Origin: JAPPHY01 sp034423135
Lineage (GTDB): Bacteria > Chloroflexota > Dehalococcoidia > Lucifugimonadales > UBA2985
DNA length: 64,000 bases
Direction: 5' to 3'
Assembly: GCA_034423135.1 (NCBI GenBank)
Contig: DAOUJC010000014.1
Coordinates: forward strand, 54,176-118,175
Position numbers and translations under genes: made by a program. A model generated the notes under the pieces. The model did not search any database and was not told where the DNA came from. It worked only from the letters and a program-made list of their open reading frames with translations. Within the stretch, counting starts at the first letter, position 1. Each line of letters begins with the position of its first letter. Below are positions 52,054-59,965 of this stretch, piece after piece.

Positions 52054-52986
52054 ATGACCATGACCACCGGCATCAGGCACCTTCTGTCCGTGGCGGACCT
52101 CTCGCCTGCGGAGATCGAGGGCATGCTGCGCCGTGCGCCCGAGCTCAAGGGCGCGCCTGCTCCGCAGGTCCTGGCGGGCAGGACTGTTGCCCTCGTGTTC
52201 GAGAAGCCGTCCCTCCGCACCAGGGTCAGCTTCGACGTAGCGATTCACCAGCTTGGCGGCCACGCTCTCTACCTGGGCCGCGACGAGGTCGGCATGGGCG
52301 TGCGTGAGCCGGTGTCCGATACCGCTCGCATCCTCTCGCGCTACGTGGACGCCATCGTGGTGCGGACGTTCGCGCAGGCCACGCTGGAGACGCTGGCCCA
52401 GTACTCGTCCGTGCCCGTCATCAACGCCCTGTCCGGCGCCGAGCACCCGTGCCAGGCCCTAGCCGACCTGCTCACCATCCAGGAGCACAAGGGGCGTCTT
52501 GCCGGGATCACCGTCGCATACATCGGCGATGGCAACAACGTCGCGGTTAGCCTTGCAATCGCAGCCGCGTCCGTCGGCGCCAACTTCTCGATCGCATCGC
52601 CGGCGGGCTACGAGCTGCCCGCGGAGGCCGTCGAGGAGACGCGCAGGCGCGCCGCTCTTACGGGAGCACAGGTCACGCTCACCGACAGCCCGCAGCAGGC
52701 TGTCGCGGGCGCCGCCGTGGTCTACACGGACGTGTGGACCAGCATGGGCCAGGAGGCCGAGGCCGAGCTTCGCCGCCAGGCCTTTCGCGGCTTTCGGGTC
52801 GACTCGGAGTTGATGGCAGCAGCAGGCGAGGGCGCGCTGTTCATGCACCCGCTGCCGGCGCACCCGGGCGAGGAGATCGCCGAGGGGATGCTGGAGCACC
52901 CGCAGTCGGTGGTGTTCGACCAGGCGGAGAACCGCCTGCACGTCCAGAGGGCGATACTCGCCGAGCTGTTCTCCACGGAGGGGTGA
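52054..52986 (+). CDS. argF: Ornithine carbamoyltransferase
   Basis: Forms citrulline from ornithine and carbamoyl phosphate in arginine synthesis. The 310-aa chain has the carbamoyl-phosphate motif KPSLRTRVSFD (about residue 50), HPCQALADL (about 131) and the ornithine loop near DVWTSMGQEAE (about 228). The usual HCLP motif appears as HPLPAHPGEEI (about 267), so the conserved Cys is Pro. Length fits OTC and not N-acetylornithine carbamoyltransferase. GGAGGC lies upstream. der follows 3 bp after the stop. Confidence 0.9.
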   Translation: MTMTTGIRHLLSVADLSPAEIEGMLRRAPELKGAPAPQVLAGRTVALVFEKPSLRTRVSFDVAIHQLGGHALYLGRDEVGMGVREPVSDTARILSRYVDAIVVRTFAQATLETLAQYSSVPVINALSGAEHPCQALADLLTIQEHKGRLAGITVAYIGDGNNVAVSLAIAAASVGANFSIASPAGYELPAEAVEETRRRAALTGAQVTLTDSPQQAVAGAAVVYTDVWTSMGQEAEAELRRQAFRGFRVDSELMAAAGEGALFMHPLPAHPGEEIAEGMLEHPQSVVFDQAENRLHVQRAILAELFSTEG

Positions 52987-52989
52987 CGC

Positions 52990-54309
52990 GTGGCCAGGCC
53001 ACTGGTAGCCATCGTGGGGCGGCCGAACGTGGGCAAGTCCACGCTCTTCAACCGGCTGGCCGGTCAGCCCCTCGCCATCGTATCCGACGTGCCGGGCACC
53101 ACCCGCGACCGCGTGGCGGCAGGCGTACCCTTCCGAGACGGCTCGCTGATACTGGTGGACACCGGCGGCATCGAAACCGCGCCCGCATCCAACCTGTGGG
53201 AGCAGGTGCGCGCACAGGTGGAAATCGCCCTGGATGAGTCTGACGCCATCATCTTCCTCACAGACGTGGTGGATGGCGTCACCCCGTCTGACATCGCCAT
53301 CGCTCAGTCGCTTCGAGAGCGAGGCAAGCCAATCGCGCTCGCCGTGAACAAGGTGGACAACCCCCGGCGGGAGCTGGACGCCACCGAGTTCTACTCGCTG
53401 GGCCTGGGAGAGCCGCTCCCCATCAGCGCGTACCACAACATGGGCATCAGGGACCTGCTGAGCACGCTGGACGAGCTGCTGCCCGAGCCTGCGGACGAAG
53501 AGGACGAGACCGAAGGGCTGAAGCTGGCGATAGTCGGTCGGCCCAACGTGGGCAAGTCCATGCTGCTCAACTCGATCCTGGGTCACGGCCGCGTCATCGT
53601 GTCCGATACGCCGGGCACCACGCGCGACGCCGTCGACATTCCGTTCGACTTCAACGACGAGCCGGTCACGCTCATCGACACAGCCGGACTGAGGCGACGC
53701 GGCCGCATCGAGCAGGGCATCGAGCAGTACAGCGTGCTCCGGGCGGCGCGCGCCATAGAACGCTCCAACGTGTGCCTGCTGGTCATCGACGCCACGGAGT
53801 CCATCACCGCGCAAGACACGCACGTGGCCGGATACGTCACGGACGCCTACAAGGGCGTTGTGGTGGTGGTCAACAAGTGGGACCTGGCGGGGCAGGAAAC
53901 CGACACGGAGTGGATGGAAGCGGAGGTGCGCAGCCGCCTGAGGTTCGTCTCGCACGCGCCGGTGCGCTTCACGTCCGCGCTCACGGGCGAAGGCGTGCAG
54001 GAGGTGATGGAGACGGCGGTGCACGTCTACGAGCAGGGCCGAAAGATGGTCTCCCGCGGGGCGCTCGACAGAACGCTCATGAATGCGCTGGCCGAGCACC
54101 TGCCGACCGGACGCGGCAGACGGCCGCTCAAGGTGTTTCGCATGTACCAGAAGGGCGTGAGCCCGCCCACTTTCGTCACATTCGTCAACAACCCTGAGCT
54201 GGTGCACTTCTCCTACCAGCGCTACCTTGAGAACCGCCTGCGCTCGGCGTTCGGCTTTGCGGGGAACCCCATACACCTGATATTCTCCACCAGGGGTAGG
54301 AGAAGATGA
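52990..54309 (+). CDS. der: Ribosome assembly GTPase Der (EngA)
   Basis: A 439-aa protein with two tandem GTPase domains and a KH-like tail, needed for 50S assembly. Domain 1: GRPNVGKSTLF, DTGG, NKVD (about residues 8-120). Domain 2: GRPNVGKSMLL, DTAGLRRRGR, NKWD (about 180-300). The C-terminal KH-like part starts near SRGALDRTLMNAL. The start is GTG at 52990, right after argF. Its stop overlaps the plsY start. Confidence 0.96.
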   Translation: MARPLVAIVGRPNVGKSTLFNRLAGQPLAIVSDVPGTTRDRVAAGVPFRDGSLILVDTGGIETAPASNLWEQVRAQVEIALDESDAIIFLTDVVDGVTPSDIAIAQSLRERGKPIALAVNKVDNPRRELDATEFYSLGLGEPLPISAYHNMGIRDLLSTLDELLPEPADEEDETEGLKLAIVGRPNVGKSMLLNSILGHGRVIVSDTPGTTRDAVDIPFDFNDEPVTLIDTAGLRRRGRIEQGIEQYSVLRAARAIERSNVCLLVIDATESITAQDTHVAGYVTDAYKGVVVVVNKWDLAGQETDTEWMEAEVRSRLRFVSHAPVRFTSALTGEGVQEVMETAVHVYEQGRKMVSRGALDRTLMNALAEHLPTGRGRRPLKVFRMYQKGVSPPTFVTFVNNPELVHFSYQRYLENRLRSAFGFAGNPIHLIFSTRGRRR

Positions 54310-54947
54310 TTATCGTCCTGCTGCTACTTGCCAGCTACCTGCTGGGCGCGCTGCCGTTCGGCCTGCTCATGGCGAAGCTCGTGCGAGGCATCGACGTGCG
54401 ACGCTACGGAAGCGGCAGCACGGGCATGACCAACGTGCTGCGAACGATCGGTGTCGTGCCAGCGCTCGTGGTGCTGGCGCTGGACGCGGGCAAGGGAATT
54501 GTGGCGGTGTTCCTGGCCAGGGCACTCGACGCAGGGCTGGCCGTGGAGGCGTCCGCGGCGCTGGCGGCGCTCGTTGGCCACAACTGGTCGGTCTTCATCC
54601 GCTTCCAGGGAGGCAAGGGCACTGCCACCGGGGTCGGCGCGCTCTGCGCACTTTCGCCGGTCGCCGGCCTCATCGCGCTGCTGGTGGGCGTGCCCGTAAT
54701 CGCGCTCAGCCGGTACGTATCGCTGGGGTCGGTGCTCGGCGCTTCCACCGCGGCCATTTCAGTGCCGGTCCTGGCGATGGCCGACCCTTCGATGCCGCTC
54801 GGCGTGCCGTCGTACGGCTATGCCATCTACACCTCGATTGGCGTCCCGCTGATACTCCTCAAGCACAGGTCCAACTTGGCGCGGCTGGTCAGGGGGCAGG
54901 AACGAAAGCTGGGTGAGTCCGTGCCACTGAGCGAGACGCAGGGCTGA
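54306..54947 (+). CDS. plsY: Glycerol-3-phosphate acyltransferase PlsY
   Basis: A 213-aa membrane protein that transfers acyl groups from acyl-phosphate to glycerol-3-phosphate. Motif 1 is YLLGALPFGLLMAKL (about residues 10-24), motif 2 RYGSGSTGMTNVLRT (about 35-49), and motif 3 GHNWSVFIRFQGGKGTATG (about 94-112). The ATG overlaps the end of der by 4 bp. gpsA, which supplies its substrate, follows 14 bp later. Confidence 0.95.
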   Translation: MIIVLLLLASYLLGALPFGLLMAKLVRGIDVRRYGSGSTGMTNVLRTIGVVPALVVLALDAGKGIVAVFLARALDAGLAVEASAALAALVGHNWSVFIRFQGGKGTATGVGALCALSPVAGLIALLVGVPVIALSRYVSLGSVLGASTAAISVPVLAMADPSMPLGVPSYGYAIYTSIGVPLILLKHRSNLARLVRGQERKLGESVPLSETQG

Positions 54948-54961
54948 GCCTCGGAGGCCGC

Positions 54962-55978
54962 ATGGCGAGAGTGACCGTTGTAGGCACCACAAGCTGGGGG
55001 ACCACGCTGGCCATCCTGCTGGCCAACAACGGCTCTGACGTGGCGCTGTGGGCGCGAACCGAAGAGGAGGCGTCGGCGCTGCGTGAGGCGGGCGAGAACC
55101 CGCGCCTGCCGCCCGGCTCGACCTTCCCGCCCGGTCTGCGCGTCACGTCATCCCTGGCGGACGCCGCACCGAACGCCGACATGGTCGTCGTGTCGGTGCC
55201 GTCGCGAAGCCTGCGCGAGAACATGCGCGCCGTGCGCCCGCACCTGACCGACGGCGCCATCGTTCTGAGCGCCACCAAGGGTATGGAGATCGAGTCGGCA
55301 AGGCGCATGAGCGAGGTGATGGAGGAGGAGCTGCCGGAGCAGCTCCACGACCGCATCGCCGTGCTGTCCGGCCCCAACCTGGCGCGGGAGATCGTGCGCG
55401 GCATGCCGGCGTCGACGGTCATCGCCTCCCGCAGTGAGGACGTCGCACTGAGGGCGCAGGAGCTCTTCATGTCGCCCGCGTTCAGGGTGTACACCAACGG
55501 CGACGTGATCGGCGTGGAGCTTGGCGGGGCGCTCAAGAACATCATCGCGCTGGGCGCGGGCATCTGCGACGGCCTGGGCTACGGCGACAACGGGAAGGCG
55601 GCGTTCATCACCCGCGGGCTAGTGGAGATGACGCGGCTGGCCGTGGCCGCAGGCGCCAACCCTCTGACGCTGGCCGGGCTGGCCGGATTGGGCGACCTGG
55701 TGGCCACCTGCTCCAGCCCGCTGAGCAGGAACCGGCACGTCGGCGAGCAGCTTGCGGCGGGCCTGCGACTCGATGAGGTGCTGACCTCGATGCAGAACGT
55801 GGCGGAGGGCATCGACACCACCAGGGCGGCGCTCACGCTGGCGTCGCGGCTGGGCGTGGACATGCCGCTGACGCAGGCGATCAGCGCTGTGCTGTTCCGT
55901 GGCGTGGAGCCGCGCTCGGCGGTGGCGGAGCTGATGGGCCGCGCGCCTCGTTCGGAGTGGGCGGGGCTGGAGGGGTAG
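54962..55978 (+). CDS. gpsA: Glycerol-3-phosphate dehydrogenase [NAD(P)+]
   Basis: A 338-aa enzyme reducing dihydroxyacetone phosphate to sn-glycerol-3-phosphate for lipid synthesis. The nucleotide loop reads VVGTTSWGTTLAILLA, where most members have GAGSWGTALA. Catalytic blocks KNIIALGAGICDGLGYGDN and GLAGLGDLVATCSSPLSRN are intact. Adjacent plsY makes a phosphatidic-acid module with der. GGAGG lies upstream. Confidence 0.95.
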   Translation: MARVTVVGTTSWGTTLAILLANNGSDVALWARTEEEASALREAGENPRLPPGSTFPPGLRVTSSLADAAPNADMVVVSVPSRSLRENMRAVRPHLTDGAIVLSATKGMEIESARRMSEVMEEELPEQLHDRIAVLSGPNLAREIVRGMPASTVIASRSEDVALRAQELFMSPAFRVYTNGDVIGVELGGALKNIIALGAGICDGLGYGDNGKAAFITRGLVEMTRLAVAAGANPLTLAGLAGLGDLVATCSSPLSRNRHVGEQLAAGLRLDEVLTSMQNVAEGIDTTRAALTLASRLGVDMPLTQAISAVLFRGVEPRSAVAELMGRAPRSEWAGLEG

Positions 55979-56048
55979 GGGGCGCGAACCTCACCTAGCA
56001 AGAGGTCCCCACTATGGTTCAATATCAAGCCACACGCAATCTGATAAA

Positions 56049-56076
56049 GTCGGGACAACTTAATCCGGCCTTTTTT
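56049..56076 (+). terminator. Candidate Rho-independent terminator after gpsA
   Basis: GTCGG (56049-56053) can pair with CCGGC (56065-56069, one G-T), followed by six T at 56071-56076. It lies 70 bp after the gpsA stop and before the retron. Confidence 0.5.
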
Positions 56077-56245
56077 GCAAAGCTCATAATCTTCATACCC
56101 CGCCGGTCTCTAGTCTGAGTTCAAGGCTGCTATGTCACAAGTTGAACCCAATGATCCCCCTATCCTAGGCAGTGGAATGGCAGTCCCCTCAAGTACCGCG
56201 GAACCGAACGGATGCAAGAATGTGGGTGGTATCAGGTAGCCACAG

Positions 56246-56256
56246 TGCTATACAAT
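56246..56256 (+). promoter_or_regulatory. Extended -10 promoter of the retron RNA
   Basis: TGCTATACAAT reads as TG-N plus TATACA or as TACAAT. It ends 5-7 nt before the a1 segment of the RNA, as expected if transcription begins at the RNA's 5' end. No strong -35 box. Confidence 0.6.
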
Positions 56257-56261
56257 CGCCA

Positions 56262-56418
56262 AGAGGGTGACTGCACCATAGGTTAATTGTTGCCGCTGAT
56301 CCAGCGGTGATCGTTCAAAGAAGGTTCGCTTTACGCTCGCCACCCAGCGTGCGTGCCTCGTGCCAGTTACAGTTTCGCGCACACGCGAGGAAGGCTGAAA
56401 TCGGTGTAGTCACCCTCT
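56262..56418 (+). ncRNA. Candidate retron msr-msd RNA
   Basis: A1 (AGAGGGTGACTGCACC, 56262-56277) and a2 (GGTGTAGTCACCCTCT, 56403-56418) are complementary over 16 bp with a single G-U wobble, the diagnostic closing stem of retron RNAs. Just inside a1 lies ATAGG, offering a candidate branching G near 56281. An msr-type hairpin with 6-bp stem follows at 56293-56307 (CCGCTG/CAGCGG). The distal part can fold into an msd stem: CAGC/GCTG (56345, 56394) and CCTCGTG/CGCGAGG (56356-56362, 56384-56390). It ends 24 nt before the proposed RT start. The exact msd limits are not resolvable by eye. Confidence 0.85.
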
Positions 56419-56441
56419 ATTCTGAATTAGAGGAATCCAAC

Positions 56442-57992
56442 TTGAACCTCAAACTATCTCGGAACGATCATGAACTTCTGCGCTTGTTCCTGAGGCTCCG
56501 CTCTCCAAGAGATGTTTCCGGATTGCTCGAAGTCGCTCACCGGGATTTCAATTACTGGACGTATCGTACTCCCGAGGACAAGCGTTACTCAACATTTTAC
56601 ATACCCAAGAGGGACGGGACGAGTCGTAGGATTGATTCACCAAATAGCAACGTAAAGATACTGCAGCAGAAGCTCAATCACATTTTGCAGCTTGTCTATT
56701 CTCCCAAGCCAAGTATTCATGGTTTTGTGGCGCGCAAGAGCGTAAGGTCAAATGCGACCGCCCATGCAAACAGAAGGTGGGTTTTCAATGTCGACCTCCT
56801 AGACTTTTTCCCCTCCATAAACTTCGGGAGGGTGCGCGGCATGTTCATGGGCAAGCCGTACAATCTGCCGCAGAGTGTTGCGACCGTGCTCGCCCACCTA
56901 TGTTGTTTCAAGGGGACTCTTCCTCAGGGTGCACCGACTTCGCCGGTTGTAAGCAATATGATCTGTGCTCAGATGGACAGCCAATTACAGGAGCTTGCCA
57001 GGAATAATCGTTCCACTTACACCAGATACGCCGATGACATCACATTCTCCACTACCACGAGACGGTTTCCGGCCTCTATAGCCTCTATAAACAGCCTCAA
57101 CCAATTGCATCCAGGAGATAGGCTAGAACAGGTAATCGCCAGCAACGGCTTCGCAATCAACCCAAGAAAGGTCTGGTTGAGGAGGAGGGATCGCCGTCAA
57201 GTGGTAACGGGCGTCACGGTTAATGAATTCCCCAATCTCCCTAGAACCTACACAAACCAGATTAGGGCGATGCTACACGCATGGAAGAAGTTTGGGATTA
57301 ATGCGGCTCAAACCGAATGGGAACAAGAGTACAATGTGAAGAACCGCGCCCCTTGGTTGCCCATCCCCAAGTTTGACCGAGTATTGAAGGGAAAGATTGA
57401 GTACTTGGGGATGATCAAGGGCCAAGATTCGCCAACGTATCTGAAATTCCTTGACCAACTCGGAGAATTGGACCTGAAACTTGCCAGCGGCCGCGGAACG
57501 CCTTTGCGACTCATGCTCAGACAATATGACGCTCTCGCTAGCGGCAGTTCGACTCCTCAAGACCGCGGAATTCAGCTTGAGCAGTTGATGAATGAGCTGT
57601 TCAAATTGGAAGCGATCCCTGTGAAAGAGAGCTTCAGACGCAATAAAGGAGGGGAACAGATTGACGGAGCGTTCGAGCTAGATGGAGGGTACTATCTGGT
57701 GGAATGTAAGTGGCGTTCCAAGTTGACTAGGCAGGATGCTGTAGATGTGTTGTCCGGAAAACTTGGACGGTCAGGAAGTCAGACGCAAGGGACTCTTATA
57801 TCCATAAATGGATGGTCAAGGAACGTGATCCGCCTGATGAAACAAAACAGCGAAAAGAACACATTCTTGGTGAATGGAGAGGATTTACGGGCAGTTCTAT
57901 TGGGCAATGTGAAGCTAGTCGACATGCTCCGTGCTAAGAAGGGAGCGCTTAACTTGCATTCTGAGCCATACGTTAGTGGCACTGATGTCTAG
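56442..57992 (+). CDS. Retron reverse transcriptase fused to PD-(D/E)xK nuclease-like domain
   Basis: A 516-aa protein. The RT domain (about residues 10-300) has the retron motif X as NATAH (104-108), motif A with catalytic Asp118 (NVDLLDFFPSI), QGAPTSPVVSN, YADD at 196-199 and VTG at 255-257. It would copy the adjacent msd RNA into branched single-stranded DNA. The C-terminal ~130 residues carry EQLMNELFKLE, GGEQIDGAF (Asp408) and YLVECKW (Glu421, Lys423), a D-x12-E-x-K core like Mrr-type restriction nucleases. The TTG at 56442 has AGAGGA 7 nt upstream; a GTG at 56307 lies inside the msr hairpin and is rejected. Composition is AT-rich, consistent with transfer. Confidence 0.9.
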   Translation: MNLKLSRNDHELLRLFLRLRSPRDVSGLLEVAHRDFNYWTYRTPEDKRYSTFYIPKRDGTSRRIDSPNSNVKILQQKLNHILQLVYSPKPSIHGFVARKSVRSNATAHANRRWVFNVDLLDFFPSINFGRVRGMFMGKPYNLPQSVATVLAHLCCFKGTLPQGAPTSPVVSNMICAQMDSQLQELARNNRSTYTRYADDITFSTTTRRFPASIASINSLNQLHPGDRLEQVIASNGFAINPRKVWLRRRDRRQVVTGVTVNEFPNLPRTYTNQIRAMLHAWKKFGINAAQTEWEQEYNVKNRAPWLPIPKFDRVLKGKIEYLGMIKGQDSPTYLKFLDQLGELDLKLASGRGTPLRLMLRQYDALASGSSTPQDRGIQLEQLMNELFKLEAIPVKESFRRNKGGEQIDGAFELDGGYYLVECKWRSKLTRQDAVDVLSGKLGRSGSQTQGTLISINGWSRNVIRLMKQNSEKNTFLVNGEDLRAVLLGNVKLVDMLRAKKGALNLHSEPYVSGTDV

Positions 57993-58076
57993 CCAAATGC
58001 CAATCGCTGAGGTCTAGTTGCCACTAGCTGCACCAAGAAACTACCTCCCCTACCGTCGGCTAAACGGCCATCCCCG

Positions 58077-58511
58077 TCAGGGATTGAGGGCCGTGTCTGC
58101 CGCGGCTGCGGCGGTAACGTGCAGCCGTCGTCCGATGGCTCCGAGGGCGGCATCCACCTGGTCTAGACGCGAACGGTGCTGGACGTCCAGCACCCGGTCT
58201 ACCTGCGGCAGGTGCCACCCCAAGCGTCGGGCCAGTTCCGCCTTGCCGACGCCCTGCTCCATCATCCCCTGGTACAGCATGACCTTCACCGAGGTCAACG
58301 TGGGCAGGACGGCGTAGGTCTCCCCGCTTGACGGTGAGGGAATCTCCTTGCGGTCGTGGATGCGAGCCGCTATCGCCTCTTCCAGCGCGCTGACGGCCCG
58401 AGCGACAGCCTCCTCCCGGTCGTCTCCAAAGGTGGTCACCTCCGGGAAGTCGAGAGAGCACACCAGCAGTGTCCCATCGTCATGTTCCAGTGTTATCGGA
58501 TAGGCAAGCAT
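58077..58511 (-). CDS. HicB-family antitoxin with C-terminal HTH
   Basis: A 144-aa HicB. The N-terminal partial RNase-H-like fold is clear: YPITLEHDDGTLLVCSLDFP, then TFGDDREEAVARAVSALEEA. The C-terminal helix-turn-helix (KAELARRLGWHLPQVDRVLD, about 92-111) would bind its own promoter. HicB neutralises the HicA mRNA-cleaving toxin. Its ATG overlaps the stop of an upstream hicA remnant (TGATG). No intact toxin is seen. Confidence 0.85.
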   Translation of the reverse strand: MLAYPITLEHDDGTLLVCSLDFPEVTTFGDDREEAVARAVSALEEAIAARIHDRKEIPSPSSGETYAVLPTLTSVKVMLYQGMMEQGVGKAELARRLGWHLPQVDRVLDVQHRSRLDQVDAALGAIGRRLHVTAAAAADTALNP

Positions 58512-58625
58512 CAGTCCAACCCCAGGTCTTTCTTGATCTTCGCGACGAGTCGTCGACCCAATTCCTTTCTTCCGCCGTGCGCCCTCACGCAGGCGTCAAT
58601 CTGCAGCTTGCTCGCGCCGGCCTCC
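58511..58625 (-). pseudogene. 5'-truncated hicA toxin remnant
   Basis: The frame ending at 58511 encodes GASKLQIDACVRAHGG followed by RKELGRRLVAKIKKDLGLD. The second part closely follows the C-terminus of HicA toxins (HG..KELG.GLV..IKK.LGL). The N-terminal part with the catalytic GxSH-type His is missing; upstream codons in this frame (to 58711) bear no HicA similarity and overlap another gene's 3' end. The limit near 58625 is approximate. Coupling to hicB is kept. Confidence 0.55.
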
Positions 58626-59375
58626 AAGGGCGCTATCGATCTCGCTGCGCAGCCGTCTTGAGGCGCTGGCATGCCATTCGAACAGGCGGTCATTGCCTGC
58701 CATCGGGACAAGCCTCTTCATCATTTCGACAGACTCCTCCTGGTCGAACCCTGACAGCACGACTTGAAGCTCAACATCCCCAACTGAGAGATGCGTAATG
58801 CAGTATTCGCGGTTCGGGCCTCTCCAGAAGTCCAGGAAGGTCATAGGCGCGGGGATGAGGTCCGGCGTGAATGTCCGCATGGTCACGTGCTCGAACGAGT
58901 GGTCTCTACCCAAGGGAGCGTACATCTGCTGATGAATCGAGAATTCACGCTCCTCGCGACCTTCGAAGGCCAATTCGTACAGAGACGTGTACTGCGGCCA
59001 ACCGTAAGCGCCCTGCTTTAGTTCCATAACCTTTGCAGGCCCACCAAAGTTCGGGAAGACGTACTCCAGACGGAGATTATTGAATGACACAGTCTTGTCC
59101 GATCCGGCTCTCCCCCATCCACCCAGGCGGACCTGAAAGCCCAAGTCTTCCACGTCGAAGGCGCACAGGTTTGCGTACAGGGCAGGCGAGAAGTCATCCG
59201 GGTTGGAGAAGTCTGGGATCAGAATTTCGCTGGGGTCGGGTCGCGGCCCGCGGCTTTTCCCGGGCCCCAGGGTCATGTAAGCGAAGTTACTTCTGCGCCC
59301 AGGAACGCTATACCAGTCGTAGGCGCCGCGGCGGGTCTCGCGATACCACCGCCGGATGGCATTGAGGAGACGCAA
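58596..59375 (-). CDS. Hypothetical protein, unknown
   Basis: A 259-aa soluble protein. A basic start (LLNAIRRWYRETRRGAYDWY) precedes a mixed region with no recognised motif; LGFQVRLGGWGRAG, FPNFGGPAKVMELKQGAYGW and REYCITHLSVGDVELQVVL are notable. TTG at 59375 with AAGGGTGA upstream is the best start. It lies in the accessory island after the retron, 42 bp downstream of a small gene on the same strand, and runs into the hicA remnant. I cannot assign a function. Confidence 0.6.
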   Translation of the reverse strand: MRLLNAIRRWYRETRRGAYDWYSVPGRRSNFAYMTLGPGKSRGPRPDPSEILIPDFSNPDDFSPALYANLCAFDVEDLGFQVRLGGWGRAGSDKTVSFNNLRLEYVFPNFGGPAKVMELKQGAYGWPQYTSLYELAFEGREEREFSIHQQMYAPLGRDHSFEHVTMRTFTPDLIPAPMTFLDFWRGPNREYCITHLSVGDVELQVVLSGFDQEESVEMMKRLVPMAGNDRLFEWHASASRRLRSEIDSALGGRREQAAD

Positions 59376-59417
59376 CGTGAATCACCCTTCGGGAGCCTGG
59401 TCGCTTACGCGCCTCCC

Positions 59418-59648
59418 CTACCGCCCAAACAGTGCCCGCAGCCGGGCCCAGAGCGACATCGGGCGGGGTTCCGGCATGGCGGCGCGGCGCTCGCCTTCCT
59501 CGCGCATCTGTGCCGCCGTCACCTCGCCGGCCGGCCGCCGGGACGGGCCTTTGGTGCCAAACAGCTGCTTGGCGTCGTTGCCGCGTCCACTGCGTTGCAG
59601 GCTGTCTGCGGCCCTGGACTTCCATTCGTTTCCGCCTCCCGGCATCAT
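59418..59648 (-). CDS. Small hypothetical protein
   Basis: A 76-aa basic, low-complexity protein (MMPGGGNEWKSRAADSLQRS at the start, LWARLRALFGR at the end). The only strong point is GGAGGTG 5 nt before the ATG at 59648. A longer frame to 59702 lacks an RBS. No family recognised; probably co-transcribed with the 58596-59375 gene. Confidence 0.45.
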   Translation of the reverse strand: MMPGGGNEWKSRAADSLQRSGRGNDAKQLFGTKGPSRRPAGEVTAAQMREEGERRAAMPEPRPMSLWARLRALFGR

Positions 59649-59965
59649 GGCGCACCTCCAAGGACAACTACTTCCATTATACCACGCTCTGGGTGTATAC
59701 ACGATTTGCCCAGCTCACCGGCCACCCTTGAGGCTCCACGCGAGGGCGCAGCGCGAGCGAGTGATCGCTGCCGCCGGCAAGTCGGCTCGTTGACAGGCCA
59801 GGGAACGTGACCTATAGTAAACCCTCCGTGACATCCCCCGCCGTCCGTCATCGTGACGTACTCAGTGTCAGGTGATGATCATCGGAGCGAGGCGTCAACT
59901 GCGCCTCGCTTCTCTGCTAACTGAGGAATCACAGACCCATCCCACACTCGGAGAAGACAGACCAC
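59649..59965. other. Intergenic stretch with M16 promoter and leader hairpin
   Basis: Holds the consensus promoter at 59790-59818 and a 9-bp stem-loop at 59886-59910 (AGCGAGGCG/CGCCTCGCT) in the 5' leader of the M16 peptidase gene. Nothing else was seen. Confidence 0.6.
59790..59818 (+). promoter_or_regulatory. Promoter of the M16 peptidase gene
   Basis: TTGACA (59790-59795) and TATAGT (59813-59818) are 17 bp apart. The resulting leader of about 140 nt is long and contains a stable hairpin (59886-59910). Confidence 0.8.

Noticed and set aside
52459..54276. 605-codon open frame on the minus strand opposite argF and der
   Set aside because: Antisense shadow of high-GC genes; no domain, no RBS, and der and argF on the plus strand are certain.
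56307..56441. Longer retron RT reading frame from GTG at 56307
   Set aside because: It begins inside the msr hairpin and crosses the a2 segment, has no ribosome-binding site, and adds no RT similarity; the TTG at 56442 has AGAGGA at 7 nt.
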